Source of the DNA: Methylotenera versatilis 7
Lineage (GTDB): Bacteria > Pseudomonadota > Gammaproteobacteria > Burkholderiales > Methylophilaceae
DNA: 64,000 nt
Direction of reading: 5' to 3'
NCBI RefSeq assembly: GCF_000799165.1
Contig: NZ_JUGF01000001.1
Location: 434,001 to 498,000 of the forward strand
Shown here: positions 26,237 to 36,356 of the stretch, in pieces
How the letters are laid out: each line of letters starts with the position of its first letter
Position numbering within the stretch: position 1 is the stretch's first letter
Translations under genes and position numbers: made by a program
Notes under the pieces: generated by a model
What the model saw: the letters and a program-made list of their open reading frames with translations, nothing else
The model's database searches: none
What the model was told of the DNA's origin: nothing

Positions 26237-27487
26237 TTATTCAGATATGAGAAACTCGTTATCGTCTGTTCTTATGTAAAAACTTCCTTGAGGGTCTATT
26301 TTAAGCGCTCTAATCCTATACCCAGTTAATACGGGCTCGGCATAAACAAAACTCGCTCCTTCTTTCTTAGCCCGATACAGGGTTTTAGAGGCCATACCGG
26401 CAAAAAAATAATTATTATCCCAATAGTCGTTTTTTCCAGTGCTGGCATATTTAGCAATGGGACCGATTCCTATGGATGGTAGAAATGTCATGACAGGCTT
26501 TTCATAACCCTCATGGCTGTTAAATTTATTGCCATAATAATTGCCCATTCCATCTCTTTCATAAATGGTTCCATAACTCACAATGGGCCACCCATAATTC
26601 TTATTTCGCTTGATCAGATTGATCTCATCTCCGCCTCTAGGGCCGTGCTCAGTTAACCAAAGCTCATTCGACTCTCGATCATACATAAGTCCTCCTGATG
26701 GTGATCTAAGACCTGACGCAAAGACTTCAGCATTGAGTCGTTTTAAATCTATACGAATGACTTTGCCGATAGACGTAGTGTTGTCTTGTACGCGCTCCGG
26801 CTTTGAAAAATCCCCTATACTTAAATATAGCGTGTAGTCATTTTCCCCAATAGCTAACTTCCCACCCACTTGATGACCTAATATGGGCTCTTTGATAGCG
26901 GGTCGGCTTAAATATATTTCTCTTTTGAAGATAAGTTCGTAACCCTCTTTATCTAGTTCAAATTCAGATACAGCTAACCTGACGCCATTAAATTGATCGT
27001 CCCAAACGGTATAGGCGACAAAAAGTGAATGATTGATCAGTAACGAATCCTTAACCCCAGATAAGTCTTTACAATACACCACGTTCTTGGCATCACTTTC
27101 TTCAGTAGAATTCTCACTGCCAGGGATAAACTTGGACAATTTCTTGCCGGTTTTCGTTAACACCATTTCGCTATCCAATTTCGCAAAATGGATATCTCCG
27201 CATTTACTTATAAAAAGATATTGTGCTGTATCAAGCTTCTCAAAAGGCCCCATTGGGTAACCATCTTCAAATGGCAAAGCAAATACTTTGAGGTTTGAAG
27301 TGCCGAACACTGACTGAATTCGAACAGGCTCTTTTTCGACTTGGGGAGCATCAGTTATTAATAACGTAGGCACGTTTTGATTCATATCATTACTGGTTGT
27401 GCCGGAAGGGTTAGATTGCTCAGATGTTGCGATAGAGCTTTGAAAAGTGAGAAGAAATACCACTACAAACAGAACAGTTTTCTGCAT
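26237..27487 (-). CDS. PQQ-dependent sugar dehydrogenase family protein (YliI-like)
   Basis: A 416-residue exported protein: signal peptide (TVLFVVVFLLTFQSSIA), then a six-bladed propeller of the soluble glucose/sorbosone dehydrogenase family. The family motif ELWLTEHGPRGGDEINLI is clear, as is NYGWPIVSYGTIYERDG. Related proteins oxidise aldose sugars with PQQ in the periplasm. The protein has lower similarity than usual in the N-terminal blades, so its substrate is uncertain. It is the only gene between tRNA remnants B and C, which suggests acquisition as a single-gene cargo. Confidence 0.82.
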   Translation of the reverse strand: MQKTVLFVVVFLLTFQSSIATSEQSNPSGTTSNDMNQNVPTLLITDAPQVEKEPVRIQSVFGTSNLKVFALPFEDGYPMGPFEKLDTAQYLFISKCGDIHFAKLDSEMVLTKTGKKLSKFIPGSENSTEESDAKNVVYCKDLSGVKDSLLINHSLFVAYTVWDDQFNGVRLAVSEFELDKEGYELIFKREIYLSRPAIKEPILGHQVGGKLAIGENDYTLYLSIGDFSKPERVQDNTTSIGKVIRIDLKRLNAEVFASGLRSPSGGLMYDRESNELWLTEHGPRGGDEINLIKRNKNYGWPIVSYGTIYERDGMGNYYGNKFNSHEGYEKPVMTFLPSIGIGPIAKYASTGKNDYWDNNYFFAGMASKTLYRAKKEGASFVYAEPVLTGYRIRALKIDPQGSFYIRTDDNEFLISE

Positions 27488-27658
27488 TCATACCTCAGAT
27501 GTTTTTTTAATTTAGATTAGAATACTTTGAATATTGATTATTAATAATCGTTATACAGTTGGGCATCGCCGCACTAAAACTACATTTATTAAGAAATGCG
27601 TTGCAGTCTTTGATTAAGTCTTCATTAAAGTAATTAGATTTACAACTTAAATGTTAAC

Positions 27659-27682
27659 AAAAAAAGCCACCTAATGGTGGCT
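27659..27682 (-). terminator. Rho-independent terminator upstream of the sugar dehydrogenase gene
   Basis: Minus-strand stem AGCCACC/GGTGGCT with loop of four bases, followed by seven T residues. It would stop transcripts coming from the tRNA-remnant side and insulate the dehydrogenase gene. The rest of 27488-28114 holds repeat copy C and no gene that I can see. Confidence 0.8.
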
Positions 27683-27820
27683 CACAATTCATTATCGATT
27701 TTTAGTCGATATATGTTCGCTATCAATAAGAGCTTTATTTCTTCAAGTAATTTTTGCAGAGCGGAATAAGAATTGCAGAGCGAAAAAAACCGCCAACATC
27801 TCTGTCAGAGGCTTAATATT

Positions 27821-27932
27821 TGGCTCCTCAACCTGGGCTCGAACCAGGGACACACGGATTAACAGTAGGACGCAACTCCCAATTATGTATCTGAAAGCCT
27901 AAGATTTCTAATAAATTTCCTGTATGTCATTA
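27821..27932 (-). repeat. tRNA-Asn 3'-half remnant plus flank, copy C (112 bases)
   Basis: Minus strand CTGTTAATCC...GGTTCGAGCCCAGG...GAGGAGCCA is the tRNA-Asn (anticodon GTT) sequence from the anticodon loop to the 3' end, without the 5' half. A further flank of about 67 bases beyond the anticodon loop is shared with copy D. The 112 bases align to 37629-37740 without gaps and with few mismatches. A degenerate terminator-like sequence ending in seven T follows. Confidence 0.85.
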
Positions 27933-28114
27933 AACTCGTAGGTGCTGGCGTTCTCTTCTGGTGTGCAGTAGTCTAAGATTATCTCGCGGGACGAACCACA
28001 TGAGTGAGCCTTTACGTTGACAGAAAGAGCAATTGCAAGACATCGCGCCAGTCAGTGTTCCTTCTACTTCAAACTTGATTTGCCAGAAAATACTCTATCA
28101 AGTGTACAAAAAGT

Positions 28115-29071
28115 TTATCTAAGCTTTTTATGTTTGTACATTAAGCTGTCTGCATCGGCAACCATATTGTTGATTGACTCATGTTTTTGATTGTCGTACT
28201 CTACAGAACCAATACTAAACTCAATGTCATATCCTCTGTTTGATTTTCTGTTGTAATCTAAAACATTTTGTTGCAAACGTTCCAAGCTTTTTTTGCATTC
28301 TTCTGCCGAACATTTCGTTTGTAGTACGGCAAACTCATCACCACCAATACGGCCAATTACATCGAAATCTCGAAATGTTTCTCTTAATAGGTGACTAAAC
28401 TCACGAAGCGCATGATCACCCTCGGCATGACCATATTTATCATTGATAGATTTAAATTTATCAAGATCAATAAACATTAAAGATGCTGAGAATCCCATTC
28501 TGTTACACAGTGATAGTGCGCGCTTCGAGAGTGATTCAAACCCGCGCTTATTAGAAATCATTGTTAATTCGTCTATTGTAGCCAATTGAATTGCGACGAC
28601 TTCCTGTTCTACCATACGAGCTAGATCGCGTAGCAGCTCTGCATCCTCATCACTAAAGTCTCTCGGTGATTGATCAATTAAGCAAATCGTTCCTAATTTA
28701 CTTCCGTTTGGGGCACTAATCGGACATCCCGCATAAAAACGAATGTTAGGAGAGCCTGTAACAAGTGGATTACCAACAAACCTTGGATCAAGTACTGTGT
28801 CTAATACAATAAATACCTCATCACCTAAAATTGCATGTCCACAGAAAGAAATGTCCCTAGAAGTTTCTTTGACATCCAAACCAAGTGACGATAAAAACCA
28901 CTGGCGATCTGTATCTATCAAAGAGATAAGCGCTACAGGCACTCTAAACATTCTTTTAGCTAGTCGTGTTATTCGGTCAAAGCGTTCTTGCGGCGAAGAG
29001 TCAAGGATACCCAGTGACACTAATGTATCAATTCGAATTTTTTCATTAGGGGGAGTGGCCGGTTGTTGCAT
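28115..29071 (-). CDS. GAF-GGDEF diguanylate cyclase
   Basis: A 318-residue soluble protein: GAF domain (residues about 25-150, with VPVALISLIDTDRQWFLSSLG and SFCGHAIL) and a GGDEF domain with intact IGGDEFAVL motif, predicted to make c-di-GMP. The GAF segment is of the type found in many light- or redox-responsive cyclases. ATG at 29071 is preceded by AGGAAAAAG; an ATG 21 codons upstream is less likely. The gene occupies an insertion of about 1.3 kb that splits a repeat whose uninterrupted form is at 37.6-37.9 kb, so it was probably added to the island later. Confidence 0.88.
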   Translation of the reverse strand: MQQPATPPNEKIRIDTLVSLGILDSSPQERFDRITRLAKRMFRVPVALISLIDTDRQWFLSSLGLDVKETSRDISFCGHAILGDEVFIVLDTVLDPRFVGNPLVTGSPNIRFYAGCPISAPNGSKLGTICLIDQSPRDFSDEDAELLRDLARMVEQEVVAIQLATIDELTMISNKRGFESLSKRALSLCNRMGFSASLMFIDLDKFKSINDKYGHAEGDHALREFSHLLRETFRDFDVIGRIGGDEFAVLQTKCSAEECKKSLERLQQNVLDYNRKSNRGYDIEFSIGSVEYDNQKHESINNMVADADSLMYKHKKLR

Positions 29072-29261
29072 CTTTTTCCTGATACTTATGTTTAATACTT
29101 TATATACGAAACACAATTGGGAAATTAGTTGCAAATATCTAAAGCTGGTTTACGAGAAATTATATTCGAGGACAATCGCGAATGATAGATGAGTGAACTG
29201 TGAAATATTAAAAATAATGCATCTCTCTAACTATTTCTTGAACGTGACACTCCGCAGAGAA

Positions 29262-29345
29262 CTCTAAAAAACAAAATTAATAAATGAGTTACTGCTAGTT
29301 ATTAATGAACCGAAATCGATTGTGCTTAAAAAATCTTCTTTAATT
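29262..29345. repeat. second part of split repeat, copy C2
   Basis: Begins CTCTAAAAAACAAAA and matches 37802-37885 over about 80 bases, including the shared CGATTGTG and TTAAAAAAT words. At 37.7 kb the two parts are 61 bases apart; here they are 1.3 kb apart, with a GAF-GGDEF gene between. Confidence 0.65.
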
Positions 29346-29370
29346 AATAAATAAAAAATATAAGGTGCTT

Positions 29371-29769
29371 TTAGAAACGCCGACCACGCATTTCCCAAAT
29401 ATTGGTCGCATCTCTTAAAATTTCTCCTGTTTCTTTATCCCGCGCTTTTATTCGTTCTATTTGTGTTCTGATAGGAGGAAGCGTAAGTTTTGCTGGAATT
29501 GGCAACATAGCATTGGCCAAATAAAATATGGCAAGAAATAATAACGCCAACGCCGCTGATCCTTTCCATGCCCAGTAAATAAGAATGCCCCATTTGATAA
29601 TGGTCAACGGTAGCGCGATGACAAAATAGCTTGGCGTCATCAACGCACCGGTTAAGACTGGCAAATCACCAGATCTACTAATTTGGAGGATGGTTCTTTG
29701 TACGAGACTAAAGTACAAATGAATAATGGCCAATATAAGGAAGCCACAAAAACAAACAACGTTAATCAT
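29371..29769 (-). CDS. hypothetical membrane protein
   Basis: A 132-residue protein with two to three hydrophobic segments (INVVCFCGFLILAIIHLYF, YFVIALPLTIIKWGILIYW, ALALLFLAIFYLANAML) and a basic, soluble C-terminus (IRTQIERIKARDKETGEILRD). I do not recognise the family. The ATG at 29769 starts directly with the first helix; the frame also extends 22 codons further. It points away from the stress cluster that starts 412 bases to the right on the other strand. Confidence 0.6.
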   Translation of the reverse strand: MINVVCFCGFLILAIIHLYFSLVQRTILQISRSGDLPVLTGALMTPSYFVIALPLTIIKWGILIYWAWKGSAALALLFLAIFYLANAMLPIPAKLTLPPIRTQIERIKARDKETGEILRDATNIWEMRGRRF

Positions 29770-30181
29770 ATTAATATCACTTTTTTTGTAATGATTATAA
29801 CTTTCATGATTAGAGTTACATATTGCTAAATGCACAACTTATTTTAAAGCCGAGCAAATGCAACAATTATTAAGCAGTTCGGCCCATAACGGACATTCAA
29901 CGTTTAAGTTGAATTACGCATTAAAGTACGTCACAGATGAGCTATTATTAGGGTTGATTTATACCACCTTATATCAAGGACTGCATCTTAATTGCTTATC
30001 AATTGATGTCAGTTTTCCACTGGATAGGCTTGCTTGATATGTCCTATGTAAGTTTTGAGTAATACCTAACCATGACTCAAGTTTTGGATTTATTCCAATA
30101 TTATGTTAGCTAACTAACAAAGTCATGAAGTAAATAGTGCAATACTCAATCCATAAATTCACCCTTTAATGGAGGTTAATT

Positions 30182-31156
30182 GTGGCACTATCCAATGAAA
30201 CATACTCAGAAGAATTAGTTCTTGGCGAACCTTCAGCCGAAAATTATTATAAGAGCCCGTTAAATGCTAGTGCCGTTTCTTGGGGTGCGATATTGGCAGG
30301 AGCCACAGCAGCTGCCGCATTATCGTTAATCCTCTTACTCTTGGGCGCGGGTTTGGGTCTGTCATCTGTTTCACCCTGGGCGCAAAAAGGTGTTAGTGCG
30401 GGTGCATTTGGAATCTCTACCATTGTTTGGCTGACGGTTACTCAAATTCTTGCAGCTGGTATGGGTGGTTATCTAGCGGGAAGGCTAAGAGCAAAATGGG
30501 CTGGCGCGCATGCGGATGAAGTCTATTTCCGCGATACAGCACATGGTTTTCTATCTTGGGCTGTTGCATCACTTGCTACTGCCGCCTTACTTACATCTGC
30601 AATCGGAACCATTGTTAGTGGCGGTACACAGGCCGCAGCCAGTTTGGCTGGCGGAGCAGTAGCTGCCACTGTGACAGGTGTTGCTTCGGGTGAATCTGGC
30701 AATTCTGATCATGGAATACAGTCAGGCACTGAGGGGCTAGGATATTTTGTTGACGCTCTGTTTCGACCAAATATGCATATGCCCATTGAGTCATCTACAG
30801 AAGATAGTGCCACAACTGGCACGCCTCAAAAAACAACCCTAGTATCAGAAGTGACACGAATCTTTGTTCATTCAATGGATGCAAAAACATTGCCAGCAGC
30901 AGATATGTCTTATATCGGCCAACTAATTTTAAAGAATACCGGTTTGACTCAGCAAGAGGCTGAAAAACGCGTCGATGATATTTATAACAACTTACAGAAA
31001 CAGAAAGCGGATGCTGAAGTAGCCGCGAAAGAGGCAGCCGAAAAAGCACGTAAAGCGACTATCTACGCAACATTGTGGTTGTTTGTTTCACTGCTGATGG
31101 GAGCGTTTTCAGCAAGCCTTGCGGCTACCTGGGGTGGTCGAGAGCGTGATGTTTAA
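30182..31156 (+). CDS. hypothetical polytopic membrane protein of stress cluster
   Basis: A 324-residue protein with four glycine/alanine-rich membrane helices in the first 190 residues (SWGAILAGATAAAALSLILL, WLTVTQILAAGMGGYLAGRL and following), a cytoplasmic helical region rich in Lys/Ala/Glu (coiled coil around QKQKADAEVAAKEAAEKARK), and a last helix at the C-terminus. Similar proteins occur beside hemerythrin, catalase and CsbD-type genes in environmental proteobacteria; function unknown. GTG start with a strong GGAGG ribosome site. It heads the cluster of membrane peptide, hemerythrin and catalase. Confidence 0.75.
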   Translation: MALSNETYSEELVLGEPSAENYYKSPLNASAVSWGAILAGATAAAALSLILLLLGAGLGLSSVSPWAQKGVSAGAFGISTIVWLTVTQILAAGMGGYLAGRLRAKWAGAHADEVYFRDTAHGFLSWAVASLATAALLTSAIGTIVSGGTQAAASLAGGAVAATVTGVASGESGNSDHGIQSGTEGLGYFVDALFRPNMHMPIESSTEDSATTGTPQKTTLVSEVTRIFVHSMDAKTLPAADMSYIGQLILKNTGLTQQEAEKRVDDIYNNLQKQKADAEVAAKEAAEKARKATIYATLWLFVSLLMGAFSASLAATWGGRERDV

Positions 31157-31197
31157 TCGTATTTAACTAATCCCTTCTATTCATTCTGGAGACTATT

Positions 31198-31272
31198 ATG
31201 CGTTCATTATTATTATTTTTTCTTGGTGTGCCTATTCCACTCATTATCTTAATCGCTCTATTCGTTCATTAA
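31198..31272 (+). CDS. 24-residue hydrophobic membrane peptide
   Basis: ATG to TAA encodes 24 residues, almost entirely one helix (LLLFFLGVPIPLIILIALFV). CTGGAG lies upstream at about ten bases. The gene fits the 145-base gap between the membrane protein and hemerythrin genes. The Pro-Ile-Pro kink inside the helix resembles tiny membrane peptides often found in stress loci. Not proven to be translated. Confidence 0.5.
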   Translation: MRSLLLFFLGVPIPLIILIALFVH

Positions 31273-31301
31273 ATGGAGTATTCCTAAAAGGAAAGTGTGC
31301 G

Positions 31302-31790
31302 ATGAAAACTGAACAAGGTAAGACTGGGAAATTTATTGCTCCAATCAAATCTCAGGAAGCTATCAAACTACTCATTGCTGATCATAGACTTGTTAGCAAG
31401 CTGTTTGATGAATATGAAAAAGCATCCACAAAGGCCATGAGGAAGAAATTAGTGGCTCAAATCTGTATGGAGTTGAGTATTCATGCGCAAGTAGAAGAGG
31501 AGATTTTTTATCCTGCGGTTAAAAAGGCATTAAAAGATCACGAGCTTGTTCCTGAAGCGACAGTAGAGCATGCGAGCTTGAAAACGCTTATTGCACAAAT
31601 TGAAGGCAAAGAGCCGGATGGAGAAATGTACGACGCCAAAGTAAAGGTGCTTTGTGAATATGTGAAGCATCATGTGAAAGAAGAGCAAAACGAGATGTTT
31701 CCGAAAGCGAAGGCGACAAATCTGGATATGGTGGAATTGGGCGAAAAAATCACGGCTCGTAAGCAAGAGTTGATTGCTGAGAAAGCTTAA
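31302..31790 (+). CDS. hemerythrin HHE-domain protein
   Basis: A 162-residue four-helix protein with the expected di-iron ligands: His in ADHRLVSKLF, His/Glu in SIHAQVEEEIFYPAV, His in VEHASLKTLI, and His/Glu in YVKHHVKEEQNEMFPKA. HHE proteins bind oxygen or nitric oxide, or protect iron-sulfur repair. The gene is immediately before the catalase gene (50-base gap), so a shared role against oxygen stress is likely. Confidence 0.9.
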   Translation: MKTEQGKTGKFIAPIKSQEAIKLLIADHRLVSKLFDEYEKASTKAMRKKLVAQICMELSIHAQVEEEIFYPAVKKALKDHELVPEATVEHASLKTLIAQIEGKEPDGEMYDAKVKVLCEYVKHHVKEEQNEMFPKAKATNLDMVELGEKITARKQELIAEKA

Positions 31791-31840
31791 TACCAACTGT
31801 TTACTTTTTAAAATGTAAGTTTCATTTTTAGGGTGATTCT

Positions 31841-33931
31841 ATGAGCAACGAAAAGTCAGTAAGCAATAAAGACAAAGCATCTTCCAGCAATACTCATTTA
31901 GGAAATGGTGGAGAGGTTCATCAGCTCGCTAGTGGCGATCATTCCTTATTGACGACTAATCAAGGAGTAGGGATTTCTGATAATCAAAATTCGCTTAAAG
32001 CCAATCCTCGCGGCCCAACGTTATTAGAAGATTTCATCTTACGAGAAAAAATCACACACTTTGATCATGAACGTATCCCTGAGCGTATCGTTCATGCGCG
32101 CGGAACTGGTGTTCATGGATACTTTGAGTTAACAACCTCGTTACAAAAATACACAACCGCAAAAATACTGACGGAAGTTGGTACAAAGACGCCACTTTTT
32201 ACACGCATCTCAACTGTTGCTGGCGGCTCTGGCTCTGTTGATACGCCACGTGACGTACGCGGTTTTGCTATTAAATTTTTTACGCAAGAGGGTAATTGGG
32301 ATTTAGTGGGTAACAATATTCCAGTTTTCTTTATTCAGGATGCAATCAAATTTCCTGATTTAGTGCACGCTGTAAAAATGGAGCCAGATCGTGGTTTTCC
32401 ACAATCTGCTACTGCGCATGATACTTTTTGGGACTTTATCTCGCTCACGCCCGAATCCATGCATATGGTGATGTGGATCATGTCCGACCGCACAATTCCA
32501 CGTTCATTACGCATGATTGAAGGCTTTGGTGTACATAGCTTCCGCTTGATTAATGAAAGTGGCGACTCTACTTTTGTAAAATTCCACTGGCGCCCAAAAC
32601 TAGGCCTTCAATCTACGATATGGGATGAAGCGGTTAAAATAGCTGGTGCTGACCCAGATTTCTTGCGGCGTGAAATGTTTGAAGCGATTGAAGCGGGTGA
32701 TTTTCCAGAATGGGAATTTGCCGTGCAACTTTTCACCCAAGAAGAAGCGGATAAATTCCCATTTGATCATCTAGATGCTACTAAACTAATTCCAGAAGAG
32801 CTTGTTCCGCTGAAAGTGATTGGCCGTATGGTACTTGATCGCTGGCCAAATAATTTCTTCGCAGAAACAGAACAAGTCGCATTTTGCCCATCACATGTTG
32901 TACCAGGCATTGATTTCAGCAACGACCCGCTTTTACAAGGTCGCTTATTCTCTTATTTAGATACTCAGCTATCCCGTTTGGGTTCAGCTAATTTCCACCA
33001 GATACCAATTAATGCGCCAAAATGTCCTTTTGCCAACCATCAACGTGATGGCCATATGCAGATGGACCAGCCAACTGGCAGAGTTGCTTACGAACCTAAC
33101 TCCTTATCTACAGACTCTCCACGTGAGTCACCAAAAGGCTTTCATAGCGCGGTTGTTAACGAGTCTGGAGATAAAGGCAGAGTCAGGGCAGAAAGCTTCG
33201 CAGATCATTACTCTCAAGCACGACAGTTTTTTATTAGCCAGACAAGCTATGAGCAGGCGCACATTGCGTCCGCATTAGTGTTTGAGCTATCTAAAGTGGA
33301 ACATTTACACATTAGAGTGGCAATGGTTGCGCATTTACTGCATATATCAGAAGACCTAGCGAATAGAGTAGCTAAAGGATTGGGATTGGATAAGATGCCA
33401 AACGCACCAAAAGCTGCTGCAAAAGTACAAGAAATGCCAGCATCACCAGCATTGCAAACTATCGGAAAAATGAAAAACACCTTGCAAGGACGTTTAATCG
33501 GCATTCTTGTTGCAGATGGCTCAGATGCAACTGTGATTAATAGTATCAAAAAGGCTGTAATCAAGGCTGGTGCAAGTGTCAAAGTGGTTGGGCCAAAAAT
33601 TGGCGGTGCAAAATTAAGTGATGGCTCTATTCACGCAGTTGATGGACAGCTTGCTGGAACACCTTCAGTAATATTTGATGCTGTAGCAATCATTCTCTCC
33701 AATGAAGGTGCAAAAACACTCTCTACGGAATCTGCTGTAATCGATTTTATCCGCGATGCATTTGGTCATTTAAAAGCTATTGCTGTAGATAATGGAGGCG
33801 AAGTCTTAGTTAATAAAGCAAACATTACTGCCGATAAAGGTGTGATAAATGCTTCAGATATAGAGGCTTTTATTTCCGCAGCAAAAACGCGCCAATTTGA
33901 TAGAGAGAAATCAGTTCGAACATTAGCTTGA
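31841..33931 (+). CDS. katE: large-subunit (clade 2) catalase
   Basis: The 696-residue protein is a heme catalase of the HPII type. The catalytic His85 is in RIVHARGTG, the distal Asn region in [11 protein letters not shown], and the proximal heme tyrosine in [15 protein letters not shown]. The C-terminal extension from about residue 540 ([20 protein letters not shown] onward) is the DJ-1/flavodoxin-like domain that only large-subunit catalases have. It destroys hydrogen peroxide in the cytoplasm. Such catalases are usually induced in stationary phase or by general stress. Confidence 0.95.
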   Translation: MSNEKSVSNKDKASSSNTHLGNGGEVHQLASGDHSLLTTNQGVGISDNQNSLKANPRGPTLLEDFILREKITHFDHERIPERIVHARGTGVHGYFELTTSLQKYTTAKILTEVGTKTPLFTRISTVAGGSGSVDTPRDVRGFAIKFFTQEGNWDLVGNNIPVFFIQDAIKFPDLVHAVKMEPDRGFPQSATAHDTFWDFISLTPESMHMVMWIMSDRTIPRSLRMIEGFGVHSFRLINESGDSTFVKFHWRPKLGLQSTIWDEAVKIAGADPDFLRREMFEAIEAGDFPEWEFAVQLFTQEEADKFPFDHLDATKLIPEELVPLKVIGRMVLDRWPNNFFAETEQVAFCPSHVVPGIDFSNDPLLQGRLFSYLDTQLSRLGSANFHQIPINAPKCPFANHQRDGHMQMDQPTGRVAYEPNSLSTDSPRESPKGFHSAVVNESGDKGRVRAESFADHYSQARQFFISQTSYEQAHIASALVFELSKVEHLHIRVAMVAHLLHISEDLANRVAKGLGLDKMPNAPKAAAKVQEMPASPALQTIGKMKNTLQGRLIGILVADGSDATVINSIKKAVIKAGASVKVVGPKIGGAKLSDGSIHAVDGQLAGTPSVIFDAVAIILSNEGAKTLSTESAVIDFIRDAFGHLKAIAVDNGGEVLVNKANITADKGVINASDIEAFISAAKTRQFDREKSVRTLA

Positions 33932-34123
33932 TATTTAGATGCTCATTAAATATTAGCTTTAGATAAGTGAGATGCAACTGCCCAAGTTCTTTGATTAATT
34001 GGGTTTTAAGTAGTATTGCATTAACTTTCAGAGCGTAATCAACCCCCTACATAAGAGTAATCATATTTCCTATAAATATTCTTAATTCAATAAATTATGG
34101 TTATGACTTTAGGAGAATGAATA

Positions 34124-34993
34124 ATGGATAAACAGGGCACTCAAAAGAAAACAATTCCTGCTCAACATCAAACACATAATCCTGGGTTAGAGAGCAAGAT
34201 GACGCCAGAACCTGAGTACATTAAAAAAGACTATCGTCCCAGTGGTAAATTGAAGAACAAAGTAGCCATCATCACTGGCGGTGATAGTGGAATTGGCAGA
34301 GCAATCGCAATAGCCTATGCTGTAGAAGGTGCCAATGTTGTTATTCAATATTTAAATGAACATATTGATGCCAAAAAAACTAAAAAATTAGTAGAGGATG
34401 CTGGTAGAGAATGCTTGTTAATCTCTGGCGATTTACGCGAAGAAAAATTCTGCAAATCAATTATCACCAAAACAATCGGGTATTTTGGCAAGCTTGATGT
34501 TGTCGTCAATAATGCAGCCGAACAGTTTCCGCAGGACGATTTTTTAGAGATTAAAACCGATGAATTAATCGATACTTTCCGCGTCAATATATTCCCACTA
34601 TTTCACATTATTAAAGCGGCCATACCCCATTTAAAAAAAGGCAGCAGCATTATTAACACAGCCTCAGTTACAGCATATCGAGGCAGTGATCATTTAATTG
34701 ATTACTCTGCTACTAAAGGTGCAATCGTTACACTCACTCGGTCGCTTTCTAAACAGCTTATAAAGAAAGGTATCTACGTGAATGCGGTGGCTCCGGGGCC
34801 TATTTGGACACCTCTGATCGCTTCAACATTTTCGGCTAAAGAAGTTAAAAAATTTGGGACAAATACGCCTATGGGAAGAGCAGGCCAACCAAGTGAAGTT
34901 TCGCCTTGCTATGTTTTTCTTGCCTCAAATGACTCTTCATATATGAGTGGTCAAGTCCTTCACCCAAATGGAGGTGAAATTATTAACACCTAA
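34124..34993 (+). CDS. SDR-family oxidoreductase (YghA/YhdF-like)
   Basis: A 289-residue short-chain dehydrogenase. Cofactor motif TGGDSGIGRAIAIAYAVEGAN; NNAAEQFPQD strand; catalytic Ser and Tyr-Lys in INTASVTAYRGSDHLIDYSATKGA. The N-terminal extension of about 40 residues (PAQHQTHNPGLESKMTPEP) is typical of the YghA/YhdF/general-stress SDRs. Substrate unknown. It follows the catalase gene by about 190 bases and belongs to the stress set. Confidence 0.9.
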   Translation: MDKQGTQKKTIPAQHQTHNPGLESKMTPEPEYIKKDYRPSGKLKNKVAIITGGDSGIGRAIAIAYAVEGANVVIQYLNEHIDAKKTKKLVEDAGRECLLISGDLREEKFCKSIITKTIGYFGKLDVVVNNAAEQFPQDDFLEIKTDELIDTFRVNIFPLFHIIKAAIPHLKKGSSIINTASVTAYRGSDHLIDYSATKGAIVTLTRSLSKQLIKKGIYVNAVAPGPIWTPLIASTFSAKEVKKFGTNTPMGRAGQPSEVSPCYVFLASNDSSYMSGQVLHPNGGEIINT

Positions 34994-35263
34994 AATATTA
35001 AAAATGGAGGCGATAAATGCTTAATAAGAGGATAAGGAGCCAGAAAAGATTGTAAAAATGGCTCTTAAATTGGTTTTAAGTAAGGATTTATTAAGCGCTA
35101 GTCAGTTTATGACTGAATCTGGAGTATCAAACAAAATAATTGCATTTCAAAGATAGATATCTTGAACGTCATCCATACCTTACATATTTTCCAGAACAAT
35201 CCCTACATTTATTATGTCGAGAAACTTTCATAGTTATGTCTAAATATAACAAAGGAGAAAGTA

Positions 35264-35380
35264 ATGTTCTTTCTAGGATGGCAAGGTATTTATACTTTTA
35301 TCGCACTATGTATTTTTGTTGGTTTAATTATTTTTTACTTTGCGAAAAAAATAAATTTAGAATCAAGTTCAAGCATTTAG
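35264..35380 (+). CDS. 38-residue membrane peptide
   Basis: A strong ribosome site AAAGGAGAAAGTA precedes ATG. The product has one helix (IYTFIALCIFVGLIIFYFA) and a short polar tail (KKINLESSSSI). Like the 24-residue peptide at 31198 it belongs to the stress island. No known family. The strong ribosome site is the main reason to believe it. Confidence 0.55.
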   Translation: MFFLGWQGIYTFIALCIFVGLIIFYFAKKINLESSSSI

Positions 35381-35495
35381 GACGATGACTCTCTAATCTT
35401 ATTCTAAGCAAATATAGCTCTTTAGATTGTTTCTAAATATCATTAAACTTTTAAGATGGCTTAGTTAGCTTATAACAATGTTATGCGGTTTCTTC

Positions 35496-35732
35496 CTATA
35501 GAAACTTCATAGACTTCAATAATCCATCAGGCTTTGCATGGCATTCGACAATGGGAGTGTTATGATCAGTCAGCGTAACTAAAAGAATGTTAGCTTCGCA
35601 TTCTTCCTTGGTCTTGAAGCTAACAGCACTTTTAGCAATAACAATATTTCCGCAAATTTTGGTTAACTGCCAGTGCCACTCTGGAACTGATGGTTGCTCG
35701 GGATTTGGTTCGTTGTACATTTCAAATAGCAT
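35496..35732 (-). CDS. small DUF1508/YegP-like protein
   Basis: A 78-residue protein. The core WHWQLTKICGNIVIAKSAVSF followed by KTKEECEANI matches the pattern of YegP/DUF1508 modules (Trp-rich strand, then an S-x-x-C helix). These small domains are of unknown role. AGGAG precedes the start. Its neighbours are the 38-residue peptide (convergent) and a long gene-free region upstream. Confidence 0.6.
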   Translation of the reverse strand: MLFEMYNEPNPEQPSVPEWHWQLTKICGNIVIAKSAVSFKTKEECEANILLVTLTDHNTPIVECHAKPDGLLKSMKFL

Positions 35733-36356
35733 AAAATTTACTCCTAGAATAAAGATAAAGTAAGCTAATTAGTACTTTGCAGGATCGTAAACTTTAATAA
35801 TTTGAAGTGTTTTTAAGGCTCTGGAAACCTTAAAATTCAAAATCTTGCAGCAATTCACTGTATACCTTTAAATACTAATGTAAAAAACATATATTCATAT
35901 GAGCTACAAACGTTAACCCAACATTCAGCAACTTAGATGCGAGTAAGAAAACGGCAGCATAGATGTAGAGGCTGCCGTAGTGTCGTGTATTGAGGTCAAA
36001 TCTAGGGATTTATCAAACTCGACAGTTGCACTTTATACTTTTGTTTGAGTTTGGTTTGTAAGTATTTGTCTGATTAAATTGTAGGATTATTCAGCAAAAT
36101 AAATTTTTCTATACCTCTGCTTAACATAGATGGTTTGATTAGGTGGTTTTGCGTCAGTTGGCCACAACCCCCATAACGGTCATTCAAAAAACTCAACTTC
36201 GTAGAATCAACCTTATGTCTAAGTAAATGGTCCGTTGGAGGAATGCTGGCTTTTAATTTGCATTAGTGGATAGAGCTGTTGTCAGTATATACTGGTCTGT
36301 ATATATTTGGCTTAAACATATATCCTATTCCTTAAGCAACACTCTTGAGAGTCATC
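35733..36356. other. gene-free region
   Basis: About 620 AT-rich bases without a convincing gene. Around 36165-36200 a phrase CCCATAACGGTCATTCAA resembles one at 29883-29900 (CCCATAACGGACATTCAA), a short dispersed intergenic similarity of unclear meaning. The 3' end holds the promoter and leader of the DUF2380 gene. Confidence 0.5.

Noticed and set aside
35017-35055. 12-codon frame with GGAGG ribosome site after the SDR gene
   Set aside because: Too short and basic (LNKRIRSQKRL); no evidence of a product.
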